From the NCBI RefSeq assembly GCF_003160695.1, contig NZ_QGDD01000001.1:248001-312000 (forward strand): a stretch of 64,000 nucleotides of DNA, in the 5' to 3' direction. The stretch is from Nocardioides silvaticus. Its GTDB lineage: Bacteria; Actinomycetota; Actinomycetes; Propionibacteriales; Nocardioidaceae. Below, piece by piece: positions 17,250 through 25,365 of the stretch. Made by a program: the position numbers and the translations under genes. Every line of letters begins with the position of its first letter. Positions within the stretch are counted from its first letter, which is position 1. The notes below the pieces were generated by a model that had not been told where the DNA came from, ran no database searches, and saw only the letters and a list, made by a program, of their open reading frames with translations.

Positions 17250-18146
17250 GTGGCGACTCATAGCCACAAGCGGGAAACCGCACGACGCAAGCCTTCGGCA
17301 GCACTCATCGCGGCACCCCTCGCGGTTCTCGCAACCGGCGCAGCGGTGACGATCGGCGTTGTTGGATCCGATCCCCCGTCCGACCTCCTCGCCGTCGACC
17401 AGTCGGCCGCGGGCAGCGTCCTCGACCGCCGCCCGGTCGTTTCGCGTGGCGGTATCAGGCGCGGCGACGCCGGCCGGCCAGCGGGGTCTCCCGCGCGTGA
17501 GCTGAAGGCCGCTGCTGCGCGTCAGCTGAGCCCGGTCGATGAGGTCCTGCTGCCAAATGCAGTGGCAGCGGCCATCCGGAATGCCGACACCCATCGGTGG
17601 ACGACCACCGAGCTCAACATCTGGACCCGCCCGGACAAGCAGGCCGAGCAGCTCGGCGTCCTCGATGCCGGTAAGAAGGTGCCAGTCACCGGCCGCGCGA
17701 TGCTCGGCCGACAGGAGATCGTGCTGGACGGCGAGGCCCGGTGGGTCACTTCGGGCTATCTCAGCGAGGAGAAACCTGACCCTGGGCCTAGCCTCGGCGG
17801 TCAGTGCACGAACGGGACATCTGTCCCCTCCGGTGTCAGCTCGAACATCCGGGCGATCCACCAGGCCGTCTGCGCGAACTTTCCCGAGATCGCGACCTAC
17901 GGCACGTTGCGCGGCGACGGTGAGCATGCGCAGGGGATCGCTATGGACATCATGGCTGCCGGCGACCGCGCCTGGCAGGTCGCGGAGTTTCTCCGGGCGT
18001 ATTACTCCGAGTTCGGGGTCAGCTACGTGATTCACGCCCGGCGGATCTGGTCGGTGGAGCGCTCTTCAGAGGGTTGGCGCGCGATGGAGGATCGCGGATC
18101 GGTGACCGCGAATCACTATGACCACGTCCATGTGACGACCTACTGA
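17250..18146 (+). CDS. Secreted SH3-domain protein with M15-like C-terminal domain
   Basis: The product is about 298 residues. A basic N-terminus (SHKRETARRKPS) precedes one hydrophobic signal/anchor segment (about residues 18-40), then a linker, a bacterial SH3-like region (TTELNIWTRPDKQAEQLGVL, about 125-185), and a C-terminal domain with EHAQGIAMDIM and NHYDHVHVTTY. The pattern H-x3-G-x-A-x-D plus HxH resembles the zinc site of M15/VanY peptidoglycan peptidases; catalytic activity is inferred. I start at GTG 17250, which has AAGGA about eight bases upstream; the frame is open to 17166. A degenerate operator lies upstream, so it may belong to the regulon. Confidence 0.8.
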   Translation: MATHSHKRETARRKPSAALIAAPLAVLATGAAVTIGVVGSDPPSDLLAVDQSAAGSVLDRRPVVSRGGIRRGDAGRPAGSPARELKAAAARQLSPVDEVLLPNAVAAAIRNADTHRWTTTELNIWTRPDKQAEQLGVLDAGKKVPVTGRAMLGRQEIVLDGEARWVTSGYLSEEKPDPGPSLGGQCTNGTSVPSGVSSNIRAIHQAVCANFPEIATYGTLRGDGEHAQGIAMDIMAAGDRAWQVAEFLRAYYSEFGVSYVIHARRIWSVERSSEGWRAMEDRGSVTANHYDHVHVTTY

Positions 18147-18288
18147 TTTCAGAGCAACCGCGCTCAGCGGGTCGTGATCGAGGACGGGGTATGAGGAGAA
18201 CCAGAGATCGCTCCAAGGGTTGTCCAGCCCGTCCATCTGTGGCTACGCGTGAGGGGCAGGGCGCTGCGGTGGCACAGCGCGACGTGTG

Positions 18289-18309
18289 TCTACTATTGCG
18301 TCTAGTAGA
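18289..18309. promoter_or_regulatory. BlaI-type operator d (resB promoter)
   Basis: TCTACTA (18289-18295), TTGCGTC, TAGTAGA (18303-18309). Perfect 7-7-7. It ends two bases before the resB ATG, so it must overlap the promoter -10 region; TAGATAAT at 18306-18313 could be that element. Confidence 0.85.
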
Positions 18310-18311
18310 TA

Positions 18312-19988
18312 ATGGTGACGGAACTCGGTGGGGTGGTGGTGACGACGGACTCGGCGGACCGGGGCGCCCGGCCATTGCCCTCGTGGGGATGGGGTCGGTG
18401 GGCTTGGCGTGAGCTGACCTCGATGCGTACCGCCGTGGTTCTGCTCGCACTCCTCGCATTGGCGGCGATCCCGGGATCTGTGCTGCCGCAACGCAACGTG
18501 GCCACGGATCCGGCGGCGGTGCCGCAGTTCATGGCCGAGCACCCGAGGCTCTCGCCATGGCTGGACCGGCTGGGGCTGTTCGAGGTCTACGCCTCCCCCT
18601 GGTTCGCCGCCACGTACGGTCTGTTGCTGGTCTCGATGACCGGCTGCGTCCTCCCCCGCTGCGCGCGGCTGTGGCGGGAGGCGCGGGCCGAGCCACCGAA
18701 GGCCCCACCGCGGCTGGACCGGTTCGAACACCACCGCGAAACCTCGCTCGACGCCCCGGCAGACGTCGTGGTCGCACAGGCCGCGGCAACCCTGCGCGGC
18801 CGCGGCTATCGCGTCGTCGTCGACAGCGAGCCCGACGTGCCCCACACGACAGGTGAGACGGGTGAGACAGTGCCCGGCCAGGCGCAAGCACGGGCGGAGG
18901 TTCGCGCGGAGAAGGGCTATGCCCGGGAGATAGGAAACCTGGCCTTCCACCTCTCGCTGCTGGTCCTGCTGGTCGGCGTGGCCGGCGGGAAGCTGTTCGG
19001 CTTCGAGGGCCGGGTCGCGCTCGCCGAGGGCGACACCTTCACCAACGTGGCCTCCTCCTACGACGCATTCACACCGGCGTCGTTGGCCGACGTCGACGGG
19101 CTGACCCCATTCTCGATGACCTTGGAGGAGCTCGAGACGGCCTTCGCGCCGACTGGGCCACGAACAGGCGAACCCCGGAAGTTCGACGCACAGGTCACCT
19201 ACCGCACCGAGGGCGGTTCCGAAGCCTCCACCAGTATCGCGCCGAACCAGCCGCTGGACGTCAATGGCACCAAGCTGTTCCTCAGCGGGCACGGGTACGC
19301 CCCCAGGGTGACGGTCCGTGACGGCAAGGGCGAGACCGTCTTCTCCGGGCCGGTCATCTTCCTTCCCTCCGACGGTGCACTGACCAGCGACGGCGTCATC
19401 AAGGTGCCGAACGCGAAACCGACCCAGCTGGGTTTCGAAGGTCTGTTCCTGCCCACCGGCACGCCGATGGGCGGCGATGTCTCGCAGTTCCCCGGACTGC
19501 TCGCACCCCGTCTGGATCTGGTGGCCTACTCCGGCGACCTGAGCATGGACACGGGAGTGCCGCAGTCGGTGTACAGCCTCGACAAGACCAGCCTGACCGA
19601 GATCGAGAGTCAGAGCCTGCGGATCGGCGAGACCATGCGGTTGCCCGACGGTGCCGGGTCGGTCACCTTCGACGGCGTCGCCCGGTTCGGCAACTTCCAG
19701 GTCGCCTACGACCCGGGCAAGGAGATTGCCCTGGCCGCAGCTGTCCTCCTGCTGATCGGTCTCACCGTCTCCCTCACCGTCCGCCGTCGACGGGTCTGGG
19801 TCCGCGTCACCCAATACCCCGACCGGGAGGGCGTCCAGGTGGAGACCGCCACGCGGTCCCTCACTCGCAGATCCGCACCGAGCGAGGACACAGACAAGCT
19901 CATGCAGACCCTGAATCGCCTCGCCCCCGACCTCGCCCCCGACCTTGATCCCGACCTCGATCCCGAGGCCGTGAGGAGTCTCTCGTGA
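18312..19988 (+). CDS. resB: Cytochrome c biogenesis protein ResB
   Basis: ResB (CcsB-type in some nomenclatures) works with CcsA/ResC to move heme across the membrane and attach it to apocytochrome c (System II). The 558-residue product shows membrane spans near the N-terminus (LTSMRTAVVLLALLALAAIP) and around residues 85-110. It then has a large extracytoplasmic domain and a final span (LAAAVLLLIGLTVSLTV) before a charged tail. The ATG lies directly after operator d with no room for a ribosome site, so either the mRNA is leaderless or a downstream GTG is used. The stop overlaps the next gene. Confidence 0.93.
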   Translation: MVTELGGVVVTTDSADRGARPLPSWGWGRWAWRELTSMRTAVVLLALLALAAIPGSVLPQRNVATDPAAVPQFMAEHPRLSPWLDRLGLFEVYASPWFAATYGLLLVSMTGCVLPRCARLWREARAEPPKAPPRLDRFEHHRETSLDAPADVVVAQAAATLRGRGYRVVVDSEPDVPHTTGETGETVPGQAQARAEVRAEKGYAREIGNLAFHLSLLVLLVGVAGGKLFGFEGRVALAEGDTFTNVASSYDAFTPASLADVDGLTPFSMTLEELETAFAPTGPRTGEPRKFDAQVTYRTEGGSEASTSIAPNQPLDVNGTKLFLSGHGYAPRVTVRDGKGETVFSGPVIFLPSDGALTSDGVIKVPNAKPTQLGFEGLFLPTGTPMGGDVSQFPGLLAPRLDLVAYSGDLSMDTGVPQSVYSLDKTSLTEIESQSLRIGETMRLPDGAGSVTFDGVARFGNFQVAYDPGKEIALAAAVLLLIGLTVSLTVRRRRVWVRVTQYPDREGVQVETATRSLTRRSAPSEDTDKLMQTLNRLAPDLAPDLDPDLDPEAVRSLS

Positions 19989-21004
19989 ACCTCGCCGCGC
20001 TCTCCGACAACCTAGTGGCCCTCGCCATCGGCATCTATGCGGTGGCCTTCACGGTGTACGCCGCCGATCTGGCCAAGGCCCGCACTGGCGCCCGGTTCGG
20101 CGCCCGAACTCGCTCCACCACGCCTGCCGCGGTGACCGGGTCGGCGAATCCCGTCGACTCCCCCGTCACCGTAGGCCCAGATGGACCGCCCGAGGACGTG
20201 ACGACCCCAGACGTGAACTCGTTGCTCGACCGCAGCGACCTCAGCCGGACCGCGCTGATAGCGGGGCGACTTTTCACCATCGCCTGCAGCGTGAACATCG
20301 CGGCCGTCGTAGCACGAGGTGTCGCCGCGGGGCGGGCGCCGTGGGGAAACATGTACGAATTCTCCATGGTCGGCGCCGCTGCCATCGCCACCGCCTTCGT
20401 CATCGGATCGCGGCGCCACCGGATTGAAGGTCTCGGGATCGGAGTTGCCGGACTGGTCCTAGTGTGCCTCGGGCTCGCCGTCACCGTTCTCTACACACCG
20501 GTTGATGCGCTGATCCCCGTCCTCAACTCCTACTGGATGGTCATCCATGTGGCTGCGGCCATCGTCGCCGGCGGCGTGTTCACCATCGCCGCCCTCGCCT
20601 CGGGAGCGTTCCTGATCCAGCGGCGCCGCGAACGCGCCAACGACTCCACACCCGGCATTGACGCAACCAGCCGCGGGGCTGGTGCTGGGTTGAGGTCGGA
20701 GACGCTGGAGCGAGTCTCCTACGGGCTGATCGTATTCGCCTTCCCGATCTGGACCTTCGCCGTCATCGCGGGCGCGGTATGGGCCGAGGCCGCCTGGGGC
20801 CGCTACTGGGGCTGGGACCCCAAAGAGACGTGGGCGTTCATCACCTGGGTGTTCTACGCCGCCTACCTCCACGCCCAGTCCACGGCCGGATGGCGCGGAA
20901 CCCGCGCAGCATGGTTCAGCCTCCTCGGCTACGCGGCGTTCCTGTTCAACTTCGTCGGGGTCAACATGTGGATCTCCGGCCTGCACTCCTACGCCGGAGT
21001 GTGA
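19985..21004 (+). CDS. ccsB: Cytochrome c heme-lyase subunit (CcsA/ResC type)
   Basis: The 339-residue polytopic protein is the heme-handling partner of ResB. The diagnostic WWD-type motif is present as GRYWGWDPKETWAFITW (about residues 270-287), flanked by histidine-containing helices, including YLHAQSTAGWRG and the C-terminal GLHSYAGV. GTG 19985 overlaps the resB stop by four bases. A variable linker of about 65 residues (TRSTTPAAVTGS...) follows the first helix. This pair, with ccdA/tlpA further right, gives a full System II maturation set in one region. Confidence 0.95.
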   Translation: MNLAALSDNLVALAIGIYAVAFTVYAADLAKARTGARFGARTRSTTPAAVTGSANPVDSPVTVGPDGPPEDVTTPDVNSLLDRSDLSRTALIAGRLFTIACSVNIAAVVARGVAAGRAPWGNMYEFSMVGAAAIATAFVIGSRRHRIEGLGIGVAGLVLVCLGLAVTVLYTPVDALIPVLNSYWMVIHVAAAIVAGGVFTIAALASGAFLIQRRRERANDSTPGIDATSRGAGAGLRSETLERVSYGLIVFAFPIWTFAVIAGAVWAEAAWGRYWGWDPKETWAFITWVFYAAYLHAQSTAGWRGTRAAWFSLLGYAAFLFNFVGVNMWISGLHSYAGV

Positions 21005-21076
21005 CCCGGTCGTGACCGGACCGCCGTTGTCAGCGGCACCTCGTGATCAGATGCGCCATGGTGACAGAGGGCAGCC

Positions 21077-21364
21077 ATGAGCTGGTGGGAGATCATCGCC
21101 ATGTTCGTCGGCATCCCCATCGCCGTCTGCGTGGGTGTCGGGACACTGGTGTTCTGGTTGACCGAGAACCGGGTGCCCGACGGACTCGCCGCTGCCCGCG
21201 AGCAGGACTCATCATCCGCGACAGCGGCAGCCCAGAACGAACCCGGGAATCAGCCGGAAGCCACGCCCCAAGATCGGTCTGCAGATCCGCCCGCCGAGGA
21301 TGGCCCCATCGTCGATCCCGAGGGCGATGGAGAGTGCGGCGGGATGCACGGCGACACGCACTGA
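21077..21364 (+). CDS. Small membrane-anchored acidic protein
   Basis: The product is 95 residues: one N-terminal membrane span (MSWWEIIAMFVGIPIAVCVGVG, continuing through VFWLTE), then a Gln/Glu/Pro-rich hydrophilic tail ending ECGGMHGDTH. The C-terminal Cys, Met and His residues could bind a metal ion, which is speculation. ATG 21077 follows GAGGGCAGCC. It lies 72 bases after ccsB on the same strand and is probably cotranscribed. I recognise no named family. Confidence 0.75.
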   Translation: MSWWEIIAMFVGIPIAVCVGVGTLVFWLTENRVPDGLAAAREQDSSSATAAAQNEPGNQPEATPQDRSADPPAEDGPIVDPEGDGECGGMHGDTH

Positions 21365-21416
21365 GACACCAGTCGACCCGCGGCCCTCGCCCGCAGCCAA
21401 CAACTGATGCGCGCAG

Positions 21417-22349
21417 CTACCAGGTCACCTCGTCGCAGTTGGCGGTGCGCTTCTCCTCGACCTGCAAGGTGGCGTGCTCGATGAGGTAGTCATTCCGCAG
21501 GATCGTCTGTGCGGCCACCAATGCGGGTTGCCCTTGAGCGTTGTCGTGGAGGACCAGATGGGCGGTGGCCACGTTCATCCCCGAGGTGAGGGTCCAGGCG
21601 TGCAGGTCGTGCACGTCCTTCACTCCGGGCAACGAGGCCAAGGAGTCCGCGACCGCGTCGATGTCCAGGCCAGCGGGCGCGTGCTGCCCGAGCACCGCGA
21701 GGACCTGGCGGCCGAGCATGACCGCGCGCACCGCCACGAAGGCGCCGATCGCGAACGCGACAGCGGTGTCCCAGTACCCCTCGCCGGTGGCGGCGACGAG
21801 ACCGGCTGCGGCAAGAACCCCGATGCTGCCGGCGGTGTCGGCGACGACCTCCAGGTAGGCGCCCTTGACGTTGAGCGAGTCCTTCGCTCCGGCGCGCAGC
21901 AGGACCAGTGCGGCCAGGTTCACCAGGAGGCCGAGAAGGCCGACGATTAGCATGGCGCCGGTGTCGACCTCGGGGTTGGTGCCCATACGACCAATCGCCT
22001 CGATGACGACGTAGGTGGCGACGCCGAGCATCAGCAGAACGGCGAGCCCGGAGGCGAAGACCTCCGCTCGGTAGGAGCCGTATGTGCGGCGGCCGGTGTC
22101 GTCGGGGCGGGTGGCGATCTTGGTCGCCACGAGCGCGGCCCCCAGGGCGACGACGTCGGCGGCCATATGGCCAGCGTCGGAGATCAACGCCAGGGAGCCG
22201 CTGATGATGCCCGCGACAAGCTCGACGACGAAGAACATTGCGATGAGTCCGAAGGAGACCGCTAGCCGCCACCGGTAACGCGCGCCCGCGTGTCCCGTGA
22301 GCTGGCCCCCATCCTGAGGCCCGTGCCCATGCCCGTGACCGACACCCAT
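21417..22349 (-). CDS. Cation diffusion facilitator (CDF) efflux protein
   Basis: CDF proteins exchange Zn2+, Co2+, Cd2+ or similar ions for protons. The 310-residue product begins MGVGHGHGHGPQDG, a His-rich metal-binding tail, followed by six membrane spans. The canonical site is seen as ALISDAGHMAADVVAL (D-x3-D type) and YLEVVADTAGSIGV. A cytoplasmic ferredoxin-like domain follows (VKDVHDLHAWTLTSGMNVATAHL). ATG 22349 has an AGGAGGGG upstream; a longer frame to 22799 is not needed. The promoter region shared with copC carries operator e, so both are likely controlled together. Zinc is the most common substrate but cannot be assigned. Confidence 0.92.
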   Translation of the reverse strand: MGVGHGHGHGPQDGGQLTGHAGARYRWRLAVSFGLIAMFFVVELVAGIISGSLALISDAGHMAADVVALGAALVATKIATRPDDTGRRTYGSYRAEVFASGLAVLLMLGVATYVVIEAIGRMGTNPEVDTGAMLIVGLLGLLVNLAALVLLRAGAKDSLNVKGAYLEVVADTAGSIGVLAAAGLVAATGEGYWDTAVAFAIGAFVAVRAVMLGRQVLAVLGQHAPAGLDIDAVADSLASLPGVKDVHDLHAWTLTSGMNVATAHLVLHDNAQGQPALVAAQTILRNDYLIEHATLQVEEKRTANCDEVTW

Positions 22350-22378
22350 CCCGATGTCCCCTCCTAGTCGACCGCTGT

Positions 22379-22397
22379 CTACGATGGAGCATAGTAG
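22379..22397. promoter_or_regulatory. BlaI-type operator e (CDF / copC divergent promoter)
   Basis: CTACGA (22379-22384), TGGAGCA, TAGTAG (22392-22397). One left-arm mismatch. Located between two divergent genes. Confidence 0.8.
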
Positions 22398-22424
22398 TTG
22401 TCCGTGAACGGCTGGAGAATCCCC

Positions 22425-23270
22425 TTGACCGTCAAGCCCGTGCACCCGAGCCTTGCCCTGCGAACTGCCTTGCTGGTTTCGATGCTCGCATCGGTCCTCG
22501 TCTTCACCATGCCCGCCCCACCCGCAGCGGCCCACACCGACCTGGTCGGCTCCGACCCCGCCGCCGACTCCACGCTTCGCGAGGCCCCGGATCAGGTGAC
22601 GCTGCGGTTCAACGAGCCGATGGAGCCACAGCTCTCGAAAGTCGCCCTCACCACGCCCGACCAGGACGCGGCGGAGCTGCCCGTGACGGCGGGCTCGGAA
22701 CCGACCACCCTGGTGGCCGACATCCCCGGCGAGGGCATGGCCGGTGGCGCCTGGAAGGTCGCCTACCGGGTCACGTCCGCCGACGGGCACCCCGTCCAAG
22801 GGACGCTGTCGTTCACCGTGCGCCCTCCCGCGAACGCGGCCACCGAGGACCCCGAAGACACAGAGGGCAACGCATCAAGCGACGACCCCGCCGATGCCCG
22901 AGGGTCGGACGAGAACGCGTCCTCTGAGCCAGCCGATGGTGCGGCATCAGGGGGTGGCGAGCAGACCAGCGACGCGCGAGCGGACGATGGCGCGGGATCG
23001 TGGCGACTTGTGGCGCCCGTGCTCCTTGGCGGCTTTCTGCTCCTGCTCGCCGCACTGCTCTTGGTGACCCGGTTCACCCGGGTGGCACCCGTCGAGTCGA
23101 TCGACGGCACGCCTGCCGAGACCACCACCGGAGGGGCTGACGCAGAAGCCGGCCACGGGGTGGCCGACACGGGGACGGACGCCGAAACAGTCGAGGCCAA
23201 CTCCGAGACAGACGTATCAGAGCCCGATCAGCCAGACCCCGACGATGCCCAGCCCAACCGCGCCTGGTGA
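22425..23270 (+). CDS. copC: CopC-type copper-binding protein, membrane-anchored
   Basis: CopC binds copper outside the membrane and usually works with CopD in uptake or periplasmic handling. The 281-residue product has a signal peptide ending AAPPAAA-HTDLVGSDPA, so the mature protein begins with histidine, the CopC Cu2+ ligand. The CopC fold covers about residues 40-130 (LRFNEPMEPQLSKV; VTSADGHPVQGTLSF, where the DGH is a second ligand). An acidic Ser/Asp/Glu linker and a C-terminal span (APVLLGGFLLLLAALLLV) follow. I use TTG 22425, preceded by GGAG; TTG 22398 and GTG 22404 are alternatives. It overlaps the copD fusion gene by 26 bases. Confidence 0.9.
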   Translation: MTVKPVHPSLALRTALLVSMLASVLVFTMPAPPAAAHTDLVGSDPAADSTLREAPDQVTLRFNEPMEPQLSKVALTTPDQDAAELPVTAGSEPTTLVADIPGEGMAGGAWKVAYRVTSADGHPVQGTLSFTVRPPANAATEDPEDTEGNASSDDPADARGSDENASSEPADGAASGGGEQTSDARADDGAGSWRLVAPVLLGGFLLLLAALLLVTRFTRVAPVESIDGTPAETTTGGADAEAGHGVADTGTDAETVEANSETDVSEPDQPDPDDAQPNRAW

Positions 23271-25365
23271 CCACGCGATCACCGGCTCCCCGGTGATCGG
23301 CAGCGGGACTAGGCGCGCCGCCGGCCTGCTGCTGCTCACGGCTCTCGCGCCGGGTGTCGCGCTGGGGCTGCTGTTCCTCTCCGACGGCCTGGCGGCCACC
23401 AGCCTGCCGGGGCTGCCGGACTCGGGGTCCGTCACACGGTGGGGCCTGCCGGTGGTGCAGGCGGTACGGGATGCCAGCGCGACGGTCGCGGTCGGGGTCG
23501 TGGTGCTCGCGGCCACCTGCCTGCCCACCGCCCCCGGACCCAGCGCCGGGTCCGGCGGTGGGTCGCGCCGCGTGTCGTCGACGCAGCGGCTGCTGCTCAA
23601 GGTCGGTGCCGTGACCGCGATGGCATGGGCATGGAGCACCCTGGCGATGCTCATCTTCGTCTACGCCGACGCCTCCGGTGAGCCCGTAGGCGGCGAGGGG
23701 TTCTGGTCCCAGGCGTGGTACTTCGCCACCAGCTTCGAGCCTGGCCGCTACCTGCTCACCGGCGCCGCTCTGGCGGCGCTGCTCGCCACCGCCTGCCTGA
23801 TGATTCGACGTCCCGAAGGGATGGGGTTCGCGGCGCTGGTGGCGTTGGCCGGAGTGTGGCCTATGGCACTCGGCGGACATGCGACCGGGTCACTGGATCA
23901 CAACCGCCTGGTGGAGTTGCAGCTGTTCCACCTGCTCGGCGTGACCGTGTGGACCGGCGGCCTGGTCGGCCTACTGGTGGTGCGCCGACACCTGGGCGAG
24001 AACCTCGGACCTGTCGTACGCCGCTACTCCCGGCTCGCGGGCTGGTGCCTGCTGCTGGTCGCGCTCTCCGGAATCTCCGGTGCCGCCCTGCGCCTACCCG
24101 GCGCATCGGCACTGACCACCAGTTACGGGGCCATGCTCGCCGTCAAGGTCGCGGTATTGAGCGCGGTCGCCGCTCTCGGCTGGTGGCAGCGGACCCGCAT
24201 CGTCAGGCGCATCGAGTCCGGCGCCTCGAGTGCGTTCGCCCGGCTTGCGTTCTACGAGGTCGTCCTGCTGCTGACCGGCGCCGGTGCCGGGGTCGCGCTG
24301 AGCCGCACCAACCCACCGACCCCCGAGACCGACCCGTCCCTCAGCAACGCACAGGCCCTCCTCGGCACCGACCTGCCCCCCGAGCTCGGCATCGGTGAGT
24401 GGTTCACCCAATGGAAGCCCGACCTGATCTGGCTCACGGTCGCCCTGGCCATGACCGCCTGGTACCTGAGTGCGGTGCTCCGGCTCCGGGCACGGGGTGA
24501 CGGATGGCCACTGCTGCGCACTATCGCTTGGCTGCTCGGCTGGCTGCTCGTCGTGTGGGCCACCAGCGGCTCCCCGGGGGTCTACGGACGGGTGCTGTTC
24601 AGCATGCACATGGTCCAGCACATGACCATCGCGACCGCCGCACCCACGTTCCTGGTCCTCGGCGCACCGATCACACTCGCGCTACGGGCACTGCCCCGCC
24701 GTACCGACGGCTCCCTGGGCCCCAGAGAGTGGCTCCAGGAGGCACTTCGATCGTTCCTGGCCCACCTCCTGACCCTCCCGGTGGTCACGGCCGGGATGTT
24801 TGTAGTGAGCCTGGCCGTCTTCTACTACAGCGGCCTGTTCGAACTGTCGCTGGAGTCTCACACCATGCACGTGGCCATGGTGGCCCACTTCCTCCTTACC
24901 GGCTTCCTACTGGCGAACTGCCTGGTCGGCATCGACCCGGGAATCCACCGACCTATGTTCCCGCTCCGTGTGGTGCTGCTAATGGTGACGTTCGGCTTTC
25001 ATGCACTCTTCTCGGTCTCGCTCATGTCCTCGGACCAAGTGCTCGCGCCGGACTGGTTCTCAGCTCTCCAGCGGCCCTGGGGAGCCTCCCTACTCGACGA
25101 TCAGCAGTTCGGCGCATCACTGGGATGGGCGTTGGGTGACTACCCGCTCGCGATCCTCGCCGGAGCCCTCATCGTCCGATGGGTCGCCTCCGACCGGCGC
25201 GAGCGACGTCGGTTCGACCGCTCCGAGGCCCGCACCGGAGGGCAGGTGATGGCCGACTACAACGCCTACCTCAGCCGCCTTGGGAAGCTCGACGGATCGC
25301 TCGAACCGAGTCGGGACCCTGCCCCTCCCCCGGCGCCGGAGTCCACGGGCGAACGCCAGGAGTAG
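23245..25365 (+). CDS. CopD-CtaG fusion, copper import/oxidase assembly membrane protein
   Basis: The 706-residue protein joins two families. Residues 1 to about 350 form a CopD-like polytopic domain (ELQLFHLLGVTVWTGGLVGL with the conserved His-x8-G pattern; SRLAGWCLLLVALSGISGA). From about 380 on it is CtaG/Caa3-type (LFSMHMVQHMTIATAAPTFLVLGAP; HTMHVAMVAHFLLTGFLL), a family needed to deliver copper to cytochrome oxidase. Such fusions are known in actinobacteria. Conserved His and Met residues in both halves suggest a copper path across the membrane. Cotranscribed with copC. Its 3' end overlaps lnt on the opposite strand by 249 bases. Confidence 0.93.
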   Translation: MPSPTAPGDHAITGSPVIGSGTRRAAGLLLLTALAPGVALGLLFLSDGLAATSLPGLPDSGSVTRWGLPVVQAVRDASATVAVGVVVLAATCLPTAPGPSAGSGGGSRRVSSTQRLLLKVGAVTAMAWAWSTLAMLIFVYADASGEPVGGEGFWSQAWYFATSFEPGRYLLTGAALAALLATACLMIRRPEGMGFAALVALAGVWPMALGGHATGSLDHNRLVELQLFHLLGVTVWTGGLVGLLVVRRHLGENLGPVVRRYSRLAGWCLLLVALSGISGAALRLPGASALTTSYGAMLAVKVAVLSAVAALGWWQRTRIVRRIESGASSAFARLAFYEVVLLLTGAGAGVALSRTNPPTPETDPSLSNAQALLGTDLPPELGIGEWFTQWKPDLIWLTVALAMTAWYLSAVLRLRARGDGWPLLRTIAWLLGWLLVVWATSGSPGVYGRVLFSMHMVQHMTIATAAPTFLVLGAPITLALRALPRRTDGSLGPREWLQEALRSFLAHLLTLPVVTAGMFVVSLAVFYYSGLFELSLESHTMHVAMVAHFLLTGFLLANCLVGIDPGIHRPMFPLRVVLLMVTFGFHALFSVSLMSSDQVLAPDWFSALQRPWGASLLDDQQFGASLGWALGDYPLAILAGALIVRWVASDRRERRRFDRSEARTGGQVMADYNAYLSRLGKLDGSLEPSRDPAPPPAPESTGERQE

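Noticed and set aside
18243..19814. 523-codon minus-strand frame
   Set aside because: Mirror of resB, low complexity and no family features.
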